Assembly (NCBI GenBank): GCA_036426205.1
Contig: WSYH01001927.1
Location: forward strand, 37,624-101,623
Direction of reading: 5' to 3'
DNA: 64,000 bases
Source of the DNA: Ascaphus truei
Lineage: Eukaryota; Chordata; Amphibia; Anura; Ascaphidae
The notes beneath the pieces were generated by a model. That model saw only the letters and a list, made by a program, of their open reading frames with translations, was not told the DNA's origin and ran no database searches. A program made the position numbers and the translations under genes. Of this stretch, positions 21,114 to 31,055 are shown piece after piece (position 1 is the stretch's first letter; every line of letters begins with the position of its first letter).

Positions 21114-22136
21114 CTATGTCGTCTCATTTTGAAGGCAGACGCCGAGGAGGAAGGACCTCCTACAGAAGAAAGAAGGCCAGGGCGTGGCCGAAGAAGAGAA
21201 GAAGACCCCGGAAGAGAGCGGAAGAAGATACAAGAAAGAAGAATACAGATGAAGATGGATTACAAATAGAAGACCCCTGGATTGTTATGGTTTATTATTT
21301 TATGGTTTATTATTTTATGGGTTCCTGTGCGTGGATTGGTTCGAGAGTAAGCTGTTCAACGGGAGTCGGTGAGTGGGTCAAGTAATGGTAAGTGAACAAA
21401 AGAAATATATATTTTTTTTAACTTGTACATGTTTTTTGTTTTTTTACATGTGATATTATTTTTTAATTTAAGATCATTTCTTGCCACTGTATGTATGTAT
21501 GTATGTATGTATGTTTGTATGTCTAGATCGATATATACATACAGGGTAAGAAATGGTTTTGTAGGAAATGCTTGTTTTGCTGTCTTTAAAATGATTTTGG
21601 CTATGCTGCTATGCATAAATGTGTGTGTAATGTATTTTGGAATTAGATAGATGTAATTTTTGGTGTTGTATGCTGTACTTAAGGTCAGGGTGTGGCTTGC
21701 TTTTGTATATTATATTCTTTTGGGTACTTATATTTTGTCTGGTGGTAACTTGTTCTGTTTAACGATTGAAATAGTTAATTGTGTAATTGTTATGGATGGT
21801 ATTTTAATTGTTTTGTGATTTGATTAATGAATGCTAATTGATTTATGGTGACTTGCTTGTTTTAAATAGTATACTTGTTTGGATGTAATGGTATTTTGTT
21901 TCTAATATTTTATTGTTAACATTCATTGGCAGAGTGCACATGGTGCATAGATTGTATGCATCATGTATACAATGTAAATTCAATGTTTTGATTGGCATTT
22001 GATGCTTTTGATTGGAATATGAGATATGTTTTATATATCTATATATATTTATATATATATATTTAAATATATAGTTGCATGATGAAGCCACTGTACAAAT
22101 GAATGGGTGAAGGGTGGGTATCGGGCCAGGGTGGCT
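21114..22136. other. unassigned, with (TATG)n microsatellite
   Basis: 21116-21385 encodes a Lys/Arg-rich frame from a purine-rich GAAGAA tract, probably not a gene. (TATG)n lies at about 21489-21522. 21650-22136 is T/A-rich with no ORF. Confidence 0.4.
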
Positions 22137-22400
22137 TAACCCCTTAATTACCTTTGCGGTTATTATCCGATAAGGTGATTAAGGGGTTAATTGATATCAG
22201 AATGTAATTGCAATGTATTGGCTATGTATTTTGTTGGCAACGGAGGACACGGATTTTGCTGGTGAGGGGGCTTCTTATTGATGAGGTGAGTAGAACTTTA
22301 GTTATTTTATTATGCTACTTAATGTGTTTAATAATGGGCAAATAATCTATTATCCCTATCTGGATAATAGTTATTTTGCACATTATTGTACTGTAAAGCA
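22137..22400 (+). repeat. hairpin-module repeat (copy on plus strand)
   Basis: Starts with a palindrome 'TTAACCCCTTAATTACC' ... 'GGTGATTAAGGGGTTAA' (22137-22193), then 'AACGGAGGACAC' and 'AATAATGGGCAAATAATC' as at 8262-8570. It ends near 'TTGCACATTATTGTACTG'. Confidence 0.65.
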
Positions 22401-22744
22401 GTAAGTTAAGGTAACCGTCTTAAATTGAAATGTGAGTCTGGAAATCTGCAGTGGCCCACCTACAATGCAGAGATAATCTTTGTCCAGGTAATGAAAGTCT
22501 GAAAATAGCAAAAACAGGTACTGCAGGGAAGGCTTTTTTTTTTAAAAAAGGAAATTCTTCTCAGGGAGAAAGTGGCACAAAAAACCCTGCAGAAACCTTT
22601 GCAGCAACAAAACCTTCAGGATCAAAACTGGGATTTCTAAAAAAACAAAAAAAAGTACTTATCTTCCTCCAAGCGGATGGGGTCTGCTGAAGCAGGAAGG
22701 CAGAGAATCTGTTCCAGCGAGATCCAGAAGTGGCCTTTGTTTTC
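22401..22744. other. unassigned; right part probably internal to the adjacent LTR element
   Basis: 22637-22744 lies just past the minus-strand LTR end, where a primer-site and leader region would be. 22401-22636 shows nothing recognisable. Confidence 0.3.
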
Positions 22745-23310
22745 TGTCACGGGAGACTCCTGTGGCGGGTTTGATCTTGGTGGCCGGAACAGCAGGAGCA
22801 TAGTAGGGCTCACAATCAGAGGGTCCGAGGCAGTCGGCAGACAGCGCAGTCGGGTGACAAGCAGGTTTCCGAGGCAGGCGGCAGACAACGCAGTCAGGTA
22901 ACAAGCAGAGGTCGGCAACGAGGAGACTGGAAAAGAACAGGGGAGCAGGAACAGGTCCGGGAGCAGAGACTGAGAACGGGGAGCAGGGACTGAGACCGGG
23001 GGAGCAGGGATGGAGACTAGGGAACAAACATGGACAAGCCAGATTACCAGCAAGGGCCTTTACTATGAACAGAATAAAATACAGGATTGGTACAGGAAAA
23101 GATCAGGATCAGAGACAGAAGCATGTACATAGCAGTCTGACTCAAAACAAAGGCAAGGGAACAAACAGGAAGCAGAAGCTATAAAGGACAGAGACAGGAG
23201 CAACAAGAAGACAGACAGACAGAGGAACCCCAGAGCACACAGAAGGCAGCAGCACACCCGGTGGACAAAGAAGAACTATGGCTAGGCAGGAGGTCTAGGA
23301 GACCCTGACA
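22745..23310 (-). repeat. gypsy-type LTR (minus strand)
   Basis: On the minus strand it starts TGTCAGGGTCTCC at 23310 and ends CTCCCGTGACA at 22745, the same GTGACA end as the element at 266. The interior has CAGGAACAG/GGGAGCAG repeats. The flanks (TTTTC and CTCAC) do not match, so it is not a clean solo LTR. More likely it is one LTR of a truncated element whose internal DNA would lie to the left. Confidence 0.55.
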
Positions 23311-23594
23311 CTCACTAGGAAGCCAGGAAGGGAAGGTTACATTTGCAATCAGGATTTTAACCCATAAGTGTAGTTTCACAATTACCCATTTGTTACCAAA
23401 CTTCCTGGCAGCAGAATGCTTAATTAAAATGTCTTATTTAATAATTGCTTTTATTTGGGTATTACTTTAAAATTTGAATCTGAGAAAAAGATTTTGAGGT
23501 ACTGTAATTGTTCATATGTCATATATTGCCATATCAAAATTTCAACATTTCCCAGCCCTACTGATATGTATGTATGTGTGTATGTATGTGTGTG

Positions 23595-24182
23595 TAGCCT
23601 AGTGCCCCAGGTTATAACATTCTTTGGCCCTGTAACAGGGGACTTATCCCTGTTCAGAAAACTTGCCTCTAATCCAGCAGTGTGCTGGTTAATTGACCAG
23701 CACCTGGCAGATTGGAGGTTTGTTAGAGAAAAGGTTCCTCCTGAAACAGGAAGGGGAGACTCTTGAGCTCCCACGTGGGCTGAAACAGGAAGGGACAGAG
23801 AGGTCTTGAGAGCTGTAGACTGACAGCCAGACAAAAAGACAACAAAGGGAGAAGACTTCTAAAACCTGAAAGCGCCTTAGGACAAAAAGTCTATGCCAGG
23901 AGAGCAGAGAAGGATTCCCCCCTATTGCTACCAGAGAGACAGATAAGCTTTACTTTCTAAGACTGTTGTATATCTGCACATATCAAACTATATGTTTGGG
24001 GCTGGGAAACATACTATCTAAAGGGAGTTCTGGACTGCATATGGTTACCTAGAAATACTCCCACGTGGAGCAGAAGCTGTTTAACACCTTATTTGCATAC
24101 GTTTGATGATTTTCATGTGTTAAAGAAGCAGGCACAATAAAAGCCTTATTTTTAGTTCACCTTAAAACCAGTCTCTATTGCA
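23595..24182 (+). repeat. LTR-like segment with polyadenylation signal
   Basis: After a TG/TATG microsatellite (23560-23594), this segment contains AATAAAAGCC near 24136 followed by a T-rich stretch, typical of an LTR 3' part. It is cut by the palindromic insertion at 24183 and resumes at 26194. Class uncertain (ERV-, DIRS- or gypsy-like). 23311-23594 shows nothing else. Confidence 0.35.
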
Positions 24183-24301
24183 AGAAGAAATGGTGATCCC
24201 GTGGGGTCCGGTGGTGGAGCACAGCTACACAAAGCAATGGGGGCTGCAACCAGAGTTCAAGGCTAAAACTATTTATTAGGTGGTCATAAGAGTACAAAGT
24301 A

Positions 24302-24346
24302 AACTCTAACGCGTTTCGGGACCTGTGTCCCTTTGTCAAAGAGTGA
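24302..24346 (-). ncRNA. hammerhead-like fold, left arm
   Basis: The reverse complement of the fold at 25700-25741: helix I ACTCT/AGAGT, stem II GGGAC-ACA-GGTCCC, then GAAACGCGTT. The core reads TTGACAA instead of CTGATGA. Confidence 0.5.
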
Positions 24347-25699
24347 ATCCGCGTTTGACAAGCTCTCTCGTTATACACTGATATCCCCGCCCCCAGCGAT
24401 GACGTCACGGGGCCGAAATCTCGCGCGAGTTGGTCAGAAAGACCTAGCCATTGGAGAAATGAATCCCCAATGGGCGGTCTGACTGAGTGCTCACCCCCTC
24501 TGGCAACTGCAACTAGGGACGCTGTGTACTACGTGAGAGCCTGTGATAATACAAAACACATAATGGTGAAATTAAAATTGCATACATATGAGATAATAAT
24601 CGATTAAAAACACGAATATTAACCTAACTAGAAGTAGTGAAACTGTCTCCTAAACTAGATAGTGGCATGTATGAAAAAGACATGGAATGATACATATACA
24701 AAGAGGTAAGTGGGCAGAATGGTTTCTTATCGTTTAATCAAGCCCATATTAACACATTTAACCTGGCAAAACACAACCGATATTAGTGGCTATATGCCAC
24801 TGGAAGCTAAAAAAATAGAAAATGCTATGTATAAAAAGGGGCTATATGTAAAGAAAGGGGGGGGGACAAACTATGAATCTCACTTACAAGAAAGTATATA
24901 AGTAAGTCTACCCAAAAAGGGATATAGGGGACTCGTTCATAGAAATTGAGTAACATACCATGACAATATAAAATTATAAAATATATTCAATATTGTAAAT
25001 AAACCATTATTTGAGAGTATCTAAATAATTGGTGATGTACAAGATTGAATATATTTATAATTTTATATTGTCATGTATGTTACTCAATTTCTATGAACGA
25101 GTCCCCTATATCCCTTTTTGGGTAGACTTACTTATAATACTTATCTTGTGAGTGAGATTCATAGTTTGTCCCCCCCCCCCTTTCTTTACATATAGCACCC
25201 TTTTTATACATAGCATTTTCTATTTTTATAGCTTCCAGTGGCATATAGCCACTAATATATCGGTTGTGTTTTGCCAGGTTAAATGGTTAATATGGGCTTG
25301 ATTAAACGATAAGAAACCATTCTGCCCACTTACCTCTTTGTTATATTGTATCATTCCATGTCTTTTTCATAGCATGCCACTATCTATTTTGTAGGAGACA
25401 GTTTCACTACTTCTAGTTAGGTTAATATTCATGTTTTTAATCGATTATTATCTCATATGTATGCAATTTTAATTTCACCATTATGTGTTTTGTATTATCA
25501 CAGGCTCTCACGTAGTACACAGCGTCCCTAGTTACAGTTCCCAGAGGGGGCGAGCACTCAGTCAGACCGCCCATTGGGGATTCATTTCTCCAATGGCTAG
25601 TTCTCTCTGACCAACTCGCGCGAGATTTCGGCCCAGTGACGTCATCGCTGGGGGCGGGGATTTGAGTGTATAACGAGAGAGCTTGTCAAACGCGGATTC

Positions 25700-25741
25700 A
25701 CTCTTTGACAAAGGGACACAGGTCCCGAAACGCGTTAGAGT
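25700..25741 (+). ncRNA. hammerhead-like fold, right arm
   Basis: ACTCT (25700-25704), TTGACAA in the core position, stem II GGGAC/GGTCCC, GAA at 25727-25729, ACGCGTT, then AGAGT closing helix I. The architecture is complete but the catalytic core differs from consensus at several positions, so cleavage is doubtful. Confidence 0.5.
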
Positions 25742-26193
25742 TTACTTTGTACTCTTATGACCACCTAATAAATAGTTTTAGCCTTGAACTCTGGTTGCAG
25801 CCCCCATTGCTTTGTGTAGCTGTGCTCCGCCACCGGACCCCACGGGATCACCATTTCTTCCTGCATGCTGGGCGTGATGCACGCAATTACCAAGGACTGG
25901 GCTGCTGCTTAAAAAGTGAGTTCTCACAGTGATTTTATATTATGATCAAGTACACTTGTTTTACTGGGGATACACATTAGACCTTTATGGCATATATAGA
26001 GATCTGTGTCTGTTCTTCAGTAATACTGGTACTAGTATATCCCTTTATTATCCTGTGAGTCCACAGCAGCATTTATGCATGCCCAGACACCTTGGCTATA
26101 ACCACAAACTCCTGAGTTCTATAAATATCCATAGGATTGCTGAGCCCCTCATATAGGTATCATATCCCTGATCTACCACCAGTCTCTATTGCA

Positions 26194-26667
26194 TACCTCT
26201 GCACACGTCTCTTACAGGCTCTAACATTATAAGTCCTGATAGGAACAGGTGTTGGGGTTAAACTGCTGCAGAGAGCCCTAGCATGTGAGTTGCAGACTGG
26301 ATAGGATACAATATTACCATATCCAGGTGCAGGCCTAACGGCAGTTTGGAGTGTCATCCCTGGGAAGGTACTGACTGGGTCACATGCGGTTGGTGTGTTG
26401 CCTGTCAGTACCTGGACCTACCCTGTTATGGGGCAGGGTTACAAACTCCTTCTCAGGTATAAAAGTTGGCACTCCACTAAATTGTGTAGTGCTGTCCCCT
26501 CCCTATGTGGAGTGGGAGCTATTCCACCTTGCCCTATCAGGGGATTAGGGGTTTAAGGATGGGCTCTTGGGGCCTCAAGCTCCAGGGGTCTGATCCAGGG
26601 AAGAGGGAGAAGTTGGAGTATAATGTGACTGCTTCAATAAACACCAGTTGTACCATCACCTGCCTAA
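26194..26667 (+). repeat. LTR-like segment with TATA box and polyadenylation signal
   Basis: TATAAAA near 26458 and AATAAA near 26636, about 180 bp apart, give a promoter-to-polyA layout. The segment is split by the Harbinger-like element at 26668 and resumes at 32956. No ends could be fixed. Confidence 0.35.
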
Positions 26668-26834
26668 GGCTGCGCTTATAGTGCCGGCGACACGACGTCG
26701 CCTGAAAACAAAAGCATTGCCGCCATTGCGTGCACTTATAGTAAGCGCGACAAGACGGAGCAACAGGAGAAACGGCAGCGATGTGAATTCTTGAAGCTGA
26801 TAAAATTTGATTTTTCAAAGGCTGTCGCCACATG

Positions 26835-26950
26835 TATTGTATTGTATGTCTTTATTTATATAGCGCCATTAATGTACATAGCGCTTCAGAGTAGTAATAC
26901 ATGTGGTAATCAAATAAATAACAGATAATATAAATAACAGATCATGGGAA
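26835..26950 (-). repeat. LINE 3' tail (CR1/L2/Rex1 type)
   Basis: The minus strand ends 'GGCGCTATATAAATAAAGAC' plus ATACA-type short repeats. The same tail is at 33425-33560. It may be the 3' end of the LINE whose endonuclease lies at 31056-32572, with L1 inserted between. Confidence 0.6.
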
Positions 26951-27420
26951 TAAGTGTTTTTTTTTTTTTATAACTTGTGTTTTATTGGTAAAAGCATACA
27001 AAATTGTACAATACAAAATATGAACTTAGAATGGCTACTTGTGTACATTGGACATAGATATAGTATTGTAGATCGTTCAGGAATATTGGTGTATATGATA
27101 GAATCATATGGCTTTTCGGTCCCTACTCGGCCATATGGTGTATAAGCAAATCATAAAGTAAGAGCAATAATAAAAATAATAATCAGGGTTAAATTACAAT
27201 AGAGATATGTATATATATATATAAAAAAAAAAAAAAAACCTCTTGAAGGGAAGGGGAGGGAGGATGTGGGGAGGGGTTGTGAGAGGGAGGGGGGGGAAAG
27301 GAAAGGAGAATCGGTCTTAGAGTTGGTCTTGAGGGCATATAGAAGTTTTATTCCTTCTCCGGCAGTTGTGAATCTGTTTGTCTATGTTGACTCCCCCAGA
27401 AGAGAACGCATTTGCTGATA

Positions 27421-30393
27421 TTAATGCCAGATTGTGGTGCTCTCAATCCCCGGGATATTTGTCTGTGCCAACCATGGCGTCCAGACTTTTAGAAAATTGT
27501 CGCCAGTGTCGTTAACTAGACTGGTTAACTTATCCATCTGGCAGATGAACCAAATGCGATTTCGAATCTTTGGGATGTTTGGTATATCAGGGCTTTTCCA
27601 CAATGCTGCGATCTCGCATCTCGTTGCGAGAGCAAAATGTGCTATTAGCTTGGAATTTGCTTTTGATAGGCCCGGCAGTGGTCTGTTTAGCAAGAACAGC
27701 CACGGGTCAGGGGGGATTGTGAGGTCAAAAACCCTCTGGATCCAATTTCTGATTTCGTCCCAGATCGGGAGTAATTTTGGGCAAGACCACAGCATGTGCA
27801 ACAAATCTGCTGATCCTCCACACTGCTTGGGGCATAGTGGGGAGGATCCTTGTATATATTTAGATAAATTCAGTGGGGTGAGGTACCACCTCATGAGGAC
27901 CTTATATGCATTCTCTTTTAGGGTGGTACATATGGAGCTTTTGGCGGAGGCCAAATAGATGGCGCTCCATTCCTCATCTTCTAGGGTTTCCCCTAGGTCT
28001 GTTTCCCATTTAGTCCTATATGTAGGGATTTGTTGTTTGGGGTCAGCAGAGCCGATTACCTCTCCGTAAATTGTTGATATAAGTCCCTTTGTGTCGGCGT
28101 CATTCTGACAGAGCTTTTCGAATTTCGTCAAAGGGGGATATGGGGCAAATTTGTTATAAAATTCTCTGACCTGGAGGTATTTAAAAAATTCAGAGTGAGG
28201 TATTTCGTTTTCTAATCTTAATTGATCGAAGGTCTTGATTTTCTGGTTGTCTCCCTCCAGGTCTTTTATTCGTGAATAGCTTTTTTGTTTCCAGATCGGG
28301 ATACTAGTCCCTGCTATACCGGGTGCGAACGCTGGGTTATACCAAAGGGGGGACATCATTGAGTACTTTGATGTCAGAGTGTTCTTAAATTTTGTCGCCT
28401 CCCAAATCGATAAAGAGTTGGTCATTGAGGTGAGCGGCATCTCTCTGTGGTTAAACGCTAATTTTGGTAACCAAATCAGGTCGCTAAGTTCCTTTGGAGA
28501 ACATGCGGCGTTTTCCAACTCTACCCATCGTTTCAATTGGGGGTTAGAGTGCCATTGAACAATTTGGCTTAATTGGGCCGCTTTATAGTATGTTAATAAA
28601 CAGGGTACCGCCAAACCGCCGGCAGCAACAGGTCTTTTCATATTGGAGCGATTAACTCTCGGTTTTTTCCTACCCCAGATAAATTTATACATTTCTGTTT
28701 GGAGCGAGAGTATATCTGTTGTTTTGAGTGGCACAGGGAGTGTCTGAAAAAGATAAAGGATACGTGGCAATAGGTTCATTTTGACACTGTGTATCCTACC
28801 GATCCATGATATCCTCTTAGAGGACCATCTGTATAGATCTTTTTTAAGAGTCCGAATTAGATGGGGATAATTTGCACTGTATATGAGGTTGGCCCCTCTG
28901 GTGATGTGGATTCCTAAATATTTTATATGTTTCTGTTGCCAGCTGAACTGGAAGTTTAACCTCAACAGCTTTTCCGTGTGACTGGGGAGATTAATGTTGA
29001 GTGCTTCCGATTTAGATTGGTTAATTTTAAATCCAGATATCTTTGAGAATCTGCTCAGGAGGTCAAATAGGTTGGGTAATGTGGTAAGGGGTTTTGTTAT
29101 GATTAATAGGATATCGTCTGCATACAGGGCCGCTTTATGTGATTGTGAGTAAGCGTTTAACCCTGCGATATCCGGATTAGCTCGTATTTTAGCAGCTAGT
29201 GGTTCGATACACAGGGCGAATAGAAGGGGAGATAACGGGCATCCTTGCCGGGTGCCACTTTTGATTTCAAATGAAGGTGACGGGAAGCCCTGGTGTATCA
29301 CCCTAGCTGTTGGGTTTGAGTATAACGACATGATCGCCCTACTCATCTGATCCCCGAAGCCAAATGCTGCGAGCGTTTCTTGTAGGTATGGCCAGTCTAT
29401 CCTATCAAATGCTTTTTCAGCGTCCAGACTTAACAACATGCTTTGAATGTTATTTTTATTAGCCAATTCTATCAGATCAATAATACGTCGGGTGTTGTCC
29501 GCTGCTTGTCTCCCTGCGATAAACCCGACCTGATCTGGGTGTATATGTCTGGGTAGGATAAGACCTAATCTGTTGGCCAATAATTTAGCATACAACTTAA
29601 TATCTGTGTTGATTAGGGAGATCGGTCTGTAACTTTTACAGTCCAGCGGGTCTTTGCCAGGTTTATGTATTAATGATATGGACGCTCGCAGCATATCTCC
29701 GGGGATGGGAGCTCCTGCTAAAATTGTATTAAACATGTGGAGCAACCTTGGGGCTAAATATTTCATATATTTCTTGTAATAAAGCCCTGAGAAACCGTCA
29801 GGTCCAGGTGCCTTTGAAGGTTTAAGTTCTTTAATAGCCTGTTCTACCTCTTCTAATGTGAAGTCAGTACTCAGGGCTTGTCGGTCGCACTCTGTTAATC
29901 TACCTATGTTCGAGGTAGCTAAGAAATCTCTTAAGGCTGTGCTCGTATATTGATTATGTGCCACTTTTTTCCCATCATAAAGGGATCTATAGAATTCTCC
30001 AAATTCTTCTACTATTTTTTGTGGGTTGGCCGTACAATTATTGGATTTTAAGCGTATAGCTTGGATGTTAAACTTAGATTGCCTGTTTTGTAGCGCTCGG
30101 GCTAGCATCGTATCCGGTCTATTAGCCTTTTCATAAAACTTCCTCTTGGACCAACTCAGTGAGTTATCGGCTTTGGAGGTTAATAGCATATTCAATTCTA
30201 TCTTAATGTCCTTGATTGCCTGTAGTAGTTGTATATCGGGGTTAGCTTTATGTTTGGATGTTAGGGTGTGTAGTTTGGATTGTAAAGCAATGATTTTGGC
30301 CTCTCTTTCTCTTTTCCGCCTTGCTGTGATACTAATTATAACGCCACGTAGTGTAGCTTTGTGAGCCTCCCATAGTACAGTATGGGATTCCAC
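27421..30393 (-). CDS. L1 ORF2 reverse transcriptase, 990 codons without stop
   Basis: The frame continues upstream of the Met to about 30525 ('RPGANWKLNES'), so the start is not natural. 'KSYRPISLINTDIKLYAK' and 'PDQVGFIAGRQAADN' are RT motifs, 'DAEKAFDRIDW' carries the first catalytic Asp, 'GTRQGCPLSPLLF' is motif B, and 'YADDILLI' (about residue 423) holds the catalytic pair. Near the C-terminus 'CPKQC' ... 'H' ... 'C' (about 27788-27835) fits the L1 hallmark CX3CX7HX4C. Full L1 ORF2 is about 1,250-1,300 residues; the missing part is most of the endonuclease. All RT catalytic residues are present and there are no stops, so it is a relatively recent insertion. It acts on its own RNA at a nicked target in the nucleus. 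Confidence 0.95.
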   Translation of the reverse strand: MESHTVLWEAHKATLRGVIISITARRKREREAKIIALQSKLHTLTSKHKANPDIQLLQAIKDIKIELNMLLTSKADNSLSWSKRKFYEKANRPDTMLARALQNRQSKFNIQAIRLKSNNCTANPQKIVEEFGEFYRSLYDGKKVAHNQYTSTALRDFLATSNIGRLTECDRQALSTDFTLEEVEQAIKELKPSKAPGPDGFSGLYYKKYMKYLAPRLLHMFNTILAGAPIPGDMLRASISLIHKPGKDPLDCKSYRPISLINTDIKLYAKLLANRLGLILPRHIHPDQVGFIAGRQAADNTRRIIDLIELANKNNIQSMLLSLDAEKAFDRIDWPYLQETLAAFGFGDQMSRAIMSLYSNPTARVIHQGFPSPSFEIKSGTRQGCPLSPLLFALCIEPLAAKIRANPDIAGLNAYSQSHKAALYADDILLIITKPLTTLPNLFDLLSRFSKISGFKINQSKSEALNINLPSHTEKLLRLNFQFSWQQKHIKYLGIHITRGANLIYSANYPHLIRTLKKDLYRWSSKRISWIGRIHSVKMNLLPRILYLFQTLPVPLKTTDILSLQTEMYKFIWGRKKPRVNRSNMKRPVAAGGLAVPCLLTYYKAAQLSQIVQWHSNPQLKRWVELENAACSPKELSDLIWLPKLAFNHREMPLTSMTNSLSIWEATKFKNTLTSKYSMMSPLWYNPAFAPGIAGTSIPIWKQKSYSRIKDLEGDNQKIKTFDQLRLENEIPHSEFFKYLQVREFYNKFAPYPPLTKFEKLCQNDADTKGLISTIYGEVIGSADPKQQIPTYRTKWETDLGETLEDEEWSAIYLASAKSSICTTLKENAYKVLMRWYLTPLNLSKYIQGSSPLCPKQCGGSADLLHMLWSCPKLLPIWDEIRNWIQRVFDLTIPPDPWLFLLNRPLPGLSKANSKLIAHFALATRCEIAALWKSPDIPNIPKIRNRIWFICQMDKLTSLVNDTGDNFLKVWTPWLAQTNIPGIESTTIWH

Positions 30394-30527
30394 GGAGCCT
30401 GTGTTGATACGGAAGAACTGCTCTATTTCGTTCCCGATTGTTGAGCACGTTTCAGGGATCTTAAGGATGGATTCATTAAGTTTCCAGTTCGCCCCCGGTC
30501 GGCTGAGCCGAATATCTTTGCACCTTA

Positions 30528-30924
30528 CACTGGTGACACACTTTATTCGAGCTTGGCTAGTCCCACGAATTCGGGTATACCCGGGTGTATTGAGGTTTGT
30601 GACTGTTTTCTGCCCGAGTGCATTGAGTTATTTTCCAAGCAGGGATTGAAGCATTTTATTCCCGCTGGCTGCAATACTGCACAGTATATATATATATACT
30701 GCATTACAATTCATGAATTTATGCCATCTGGTAGACACGCGAAGCATTGTAGCCTATTAAATCCTAATCATTATCATTTAACAGATCAGCCGCCCATCAG
30801 CCAGGCATGAACCCAGGCTGGGAAGGCAAATGCAATGGGGCTTGTCAGAGGTGAGGAGCGGCGCATTCCAGGTATCTGCCAGGTACATACCGGTTATTTG
30901 CTCGAATAAAGTGTGTCGGTGCAG
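30528..30924. mobile_element. 397-bp Tc1/mariner-type MITE (copy 1)
   Basis: TIRs CACTGGTGACACACTTTATT and (reverse complement of the right end) CTGCACCGACACACTTTATT, flanked by TA at 30526-30527 and 30925-30926. A second copy of the same length is at 59528-59924. It sits inside the L1 endonuclease. Removing it with one TA restores a continuous L1 frame. No coding capacity. Confidence 0.85.
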
Positions 30925-31055
30925 TAGCTCGATTGGTGCATGGTCCGACCATGAAATATCATGAATCGCCGTATGGGAGACCATTGGAACCATTCGACAT
31001 GAAACCAACCTAGGGGTTGGGAGGGGTCGGGGAGAAGGGTGAGGAGGGGGTGGGT

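Larger units (their letters stand above)
24183..26177. mobile_element. palindromic retroelement insertion with 16-bp TSD
   Basis: ACCAGTCTCTATTGCA occurs directly before (24167-24182) and directly after (26178-26193), so the 1,995 bp between inserted as one unit with a long TSD of the kind made by target-primed reverse transcription. The unit is an inverted repeat: 24183-about 25000 is the reverse complement of about 25040-25865, followed by a 310-bp unpaired tail. Each arm carries a degenerate hammerhead-like fold. No protein is encoded. The arrangement resembles inverted terminal repeats of Penelope-like elements with the coding part missing (inference). Confidence 0.8.
26955..31015 (-). 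mobile_element. L1-clade LINE, 5'-truncated in the endonuclease
   Basis: The 3' end is a T-run on the plus strand (26956-26968, a poly-A tail). A 3' UTR (26969-27420) holds A-rich and G-rich tracts, then ORF2 (27421-30525), then the mariner MITE, then a short piece of AP endonuclease with 'SWSDHAPIEL' (about 30930-31015) where the copy is truncated. The 5' truncation is usual for target-primed reverse transcription. Confidence 0.85.

Noticed and set aside
21116..21385. Arg/Lys-rich nuclear-type protein
   Set aside because: Comes from a GAAGAA-rich purine tract, has no domain, and ends in a repeated VYYFM stretch.
22659..23379. Pro/Ser/Leu-rich minus-strand ORFs
   Set aside because: They fall in an LTR with CAGGAACAG-type repeats; no domain.
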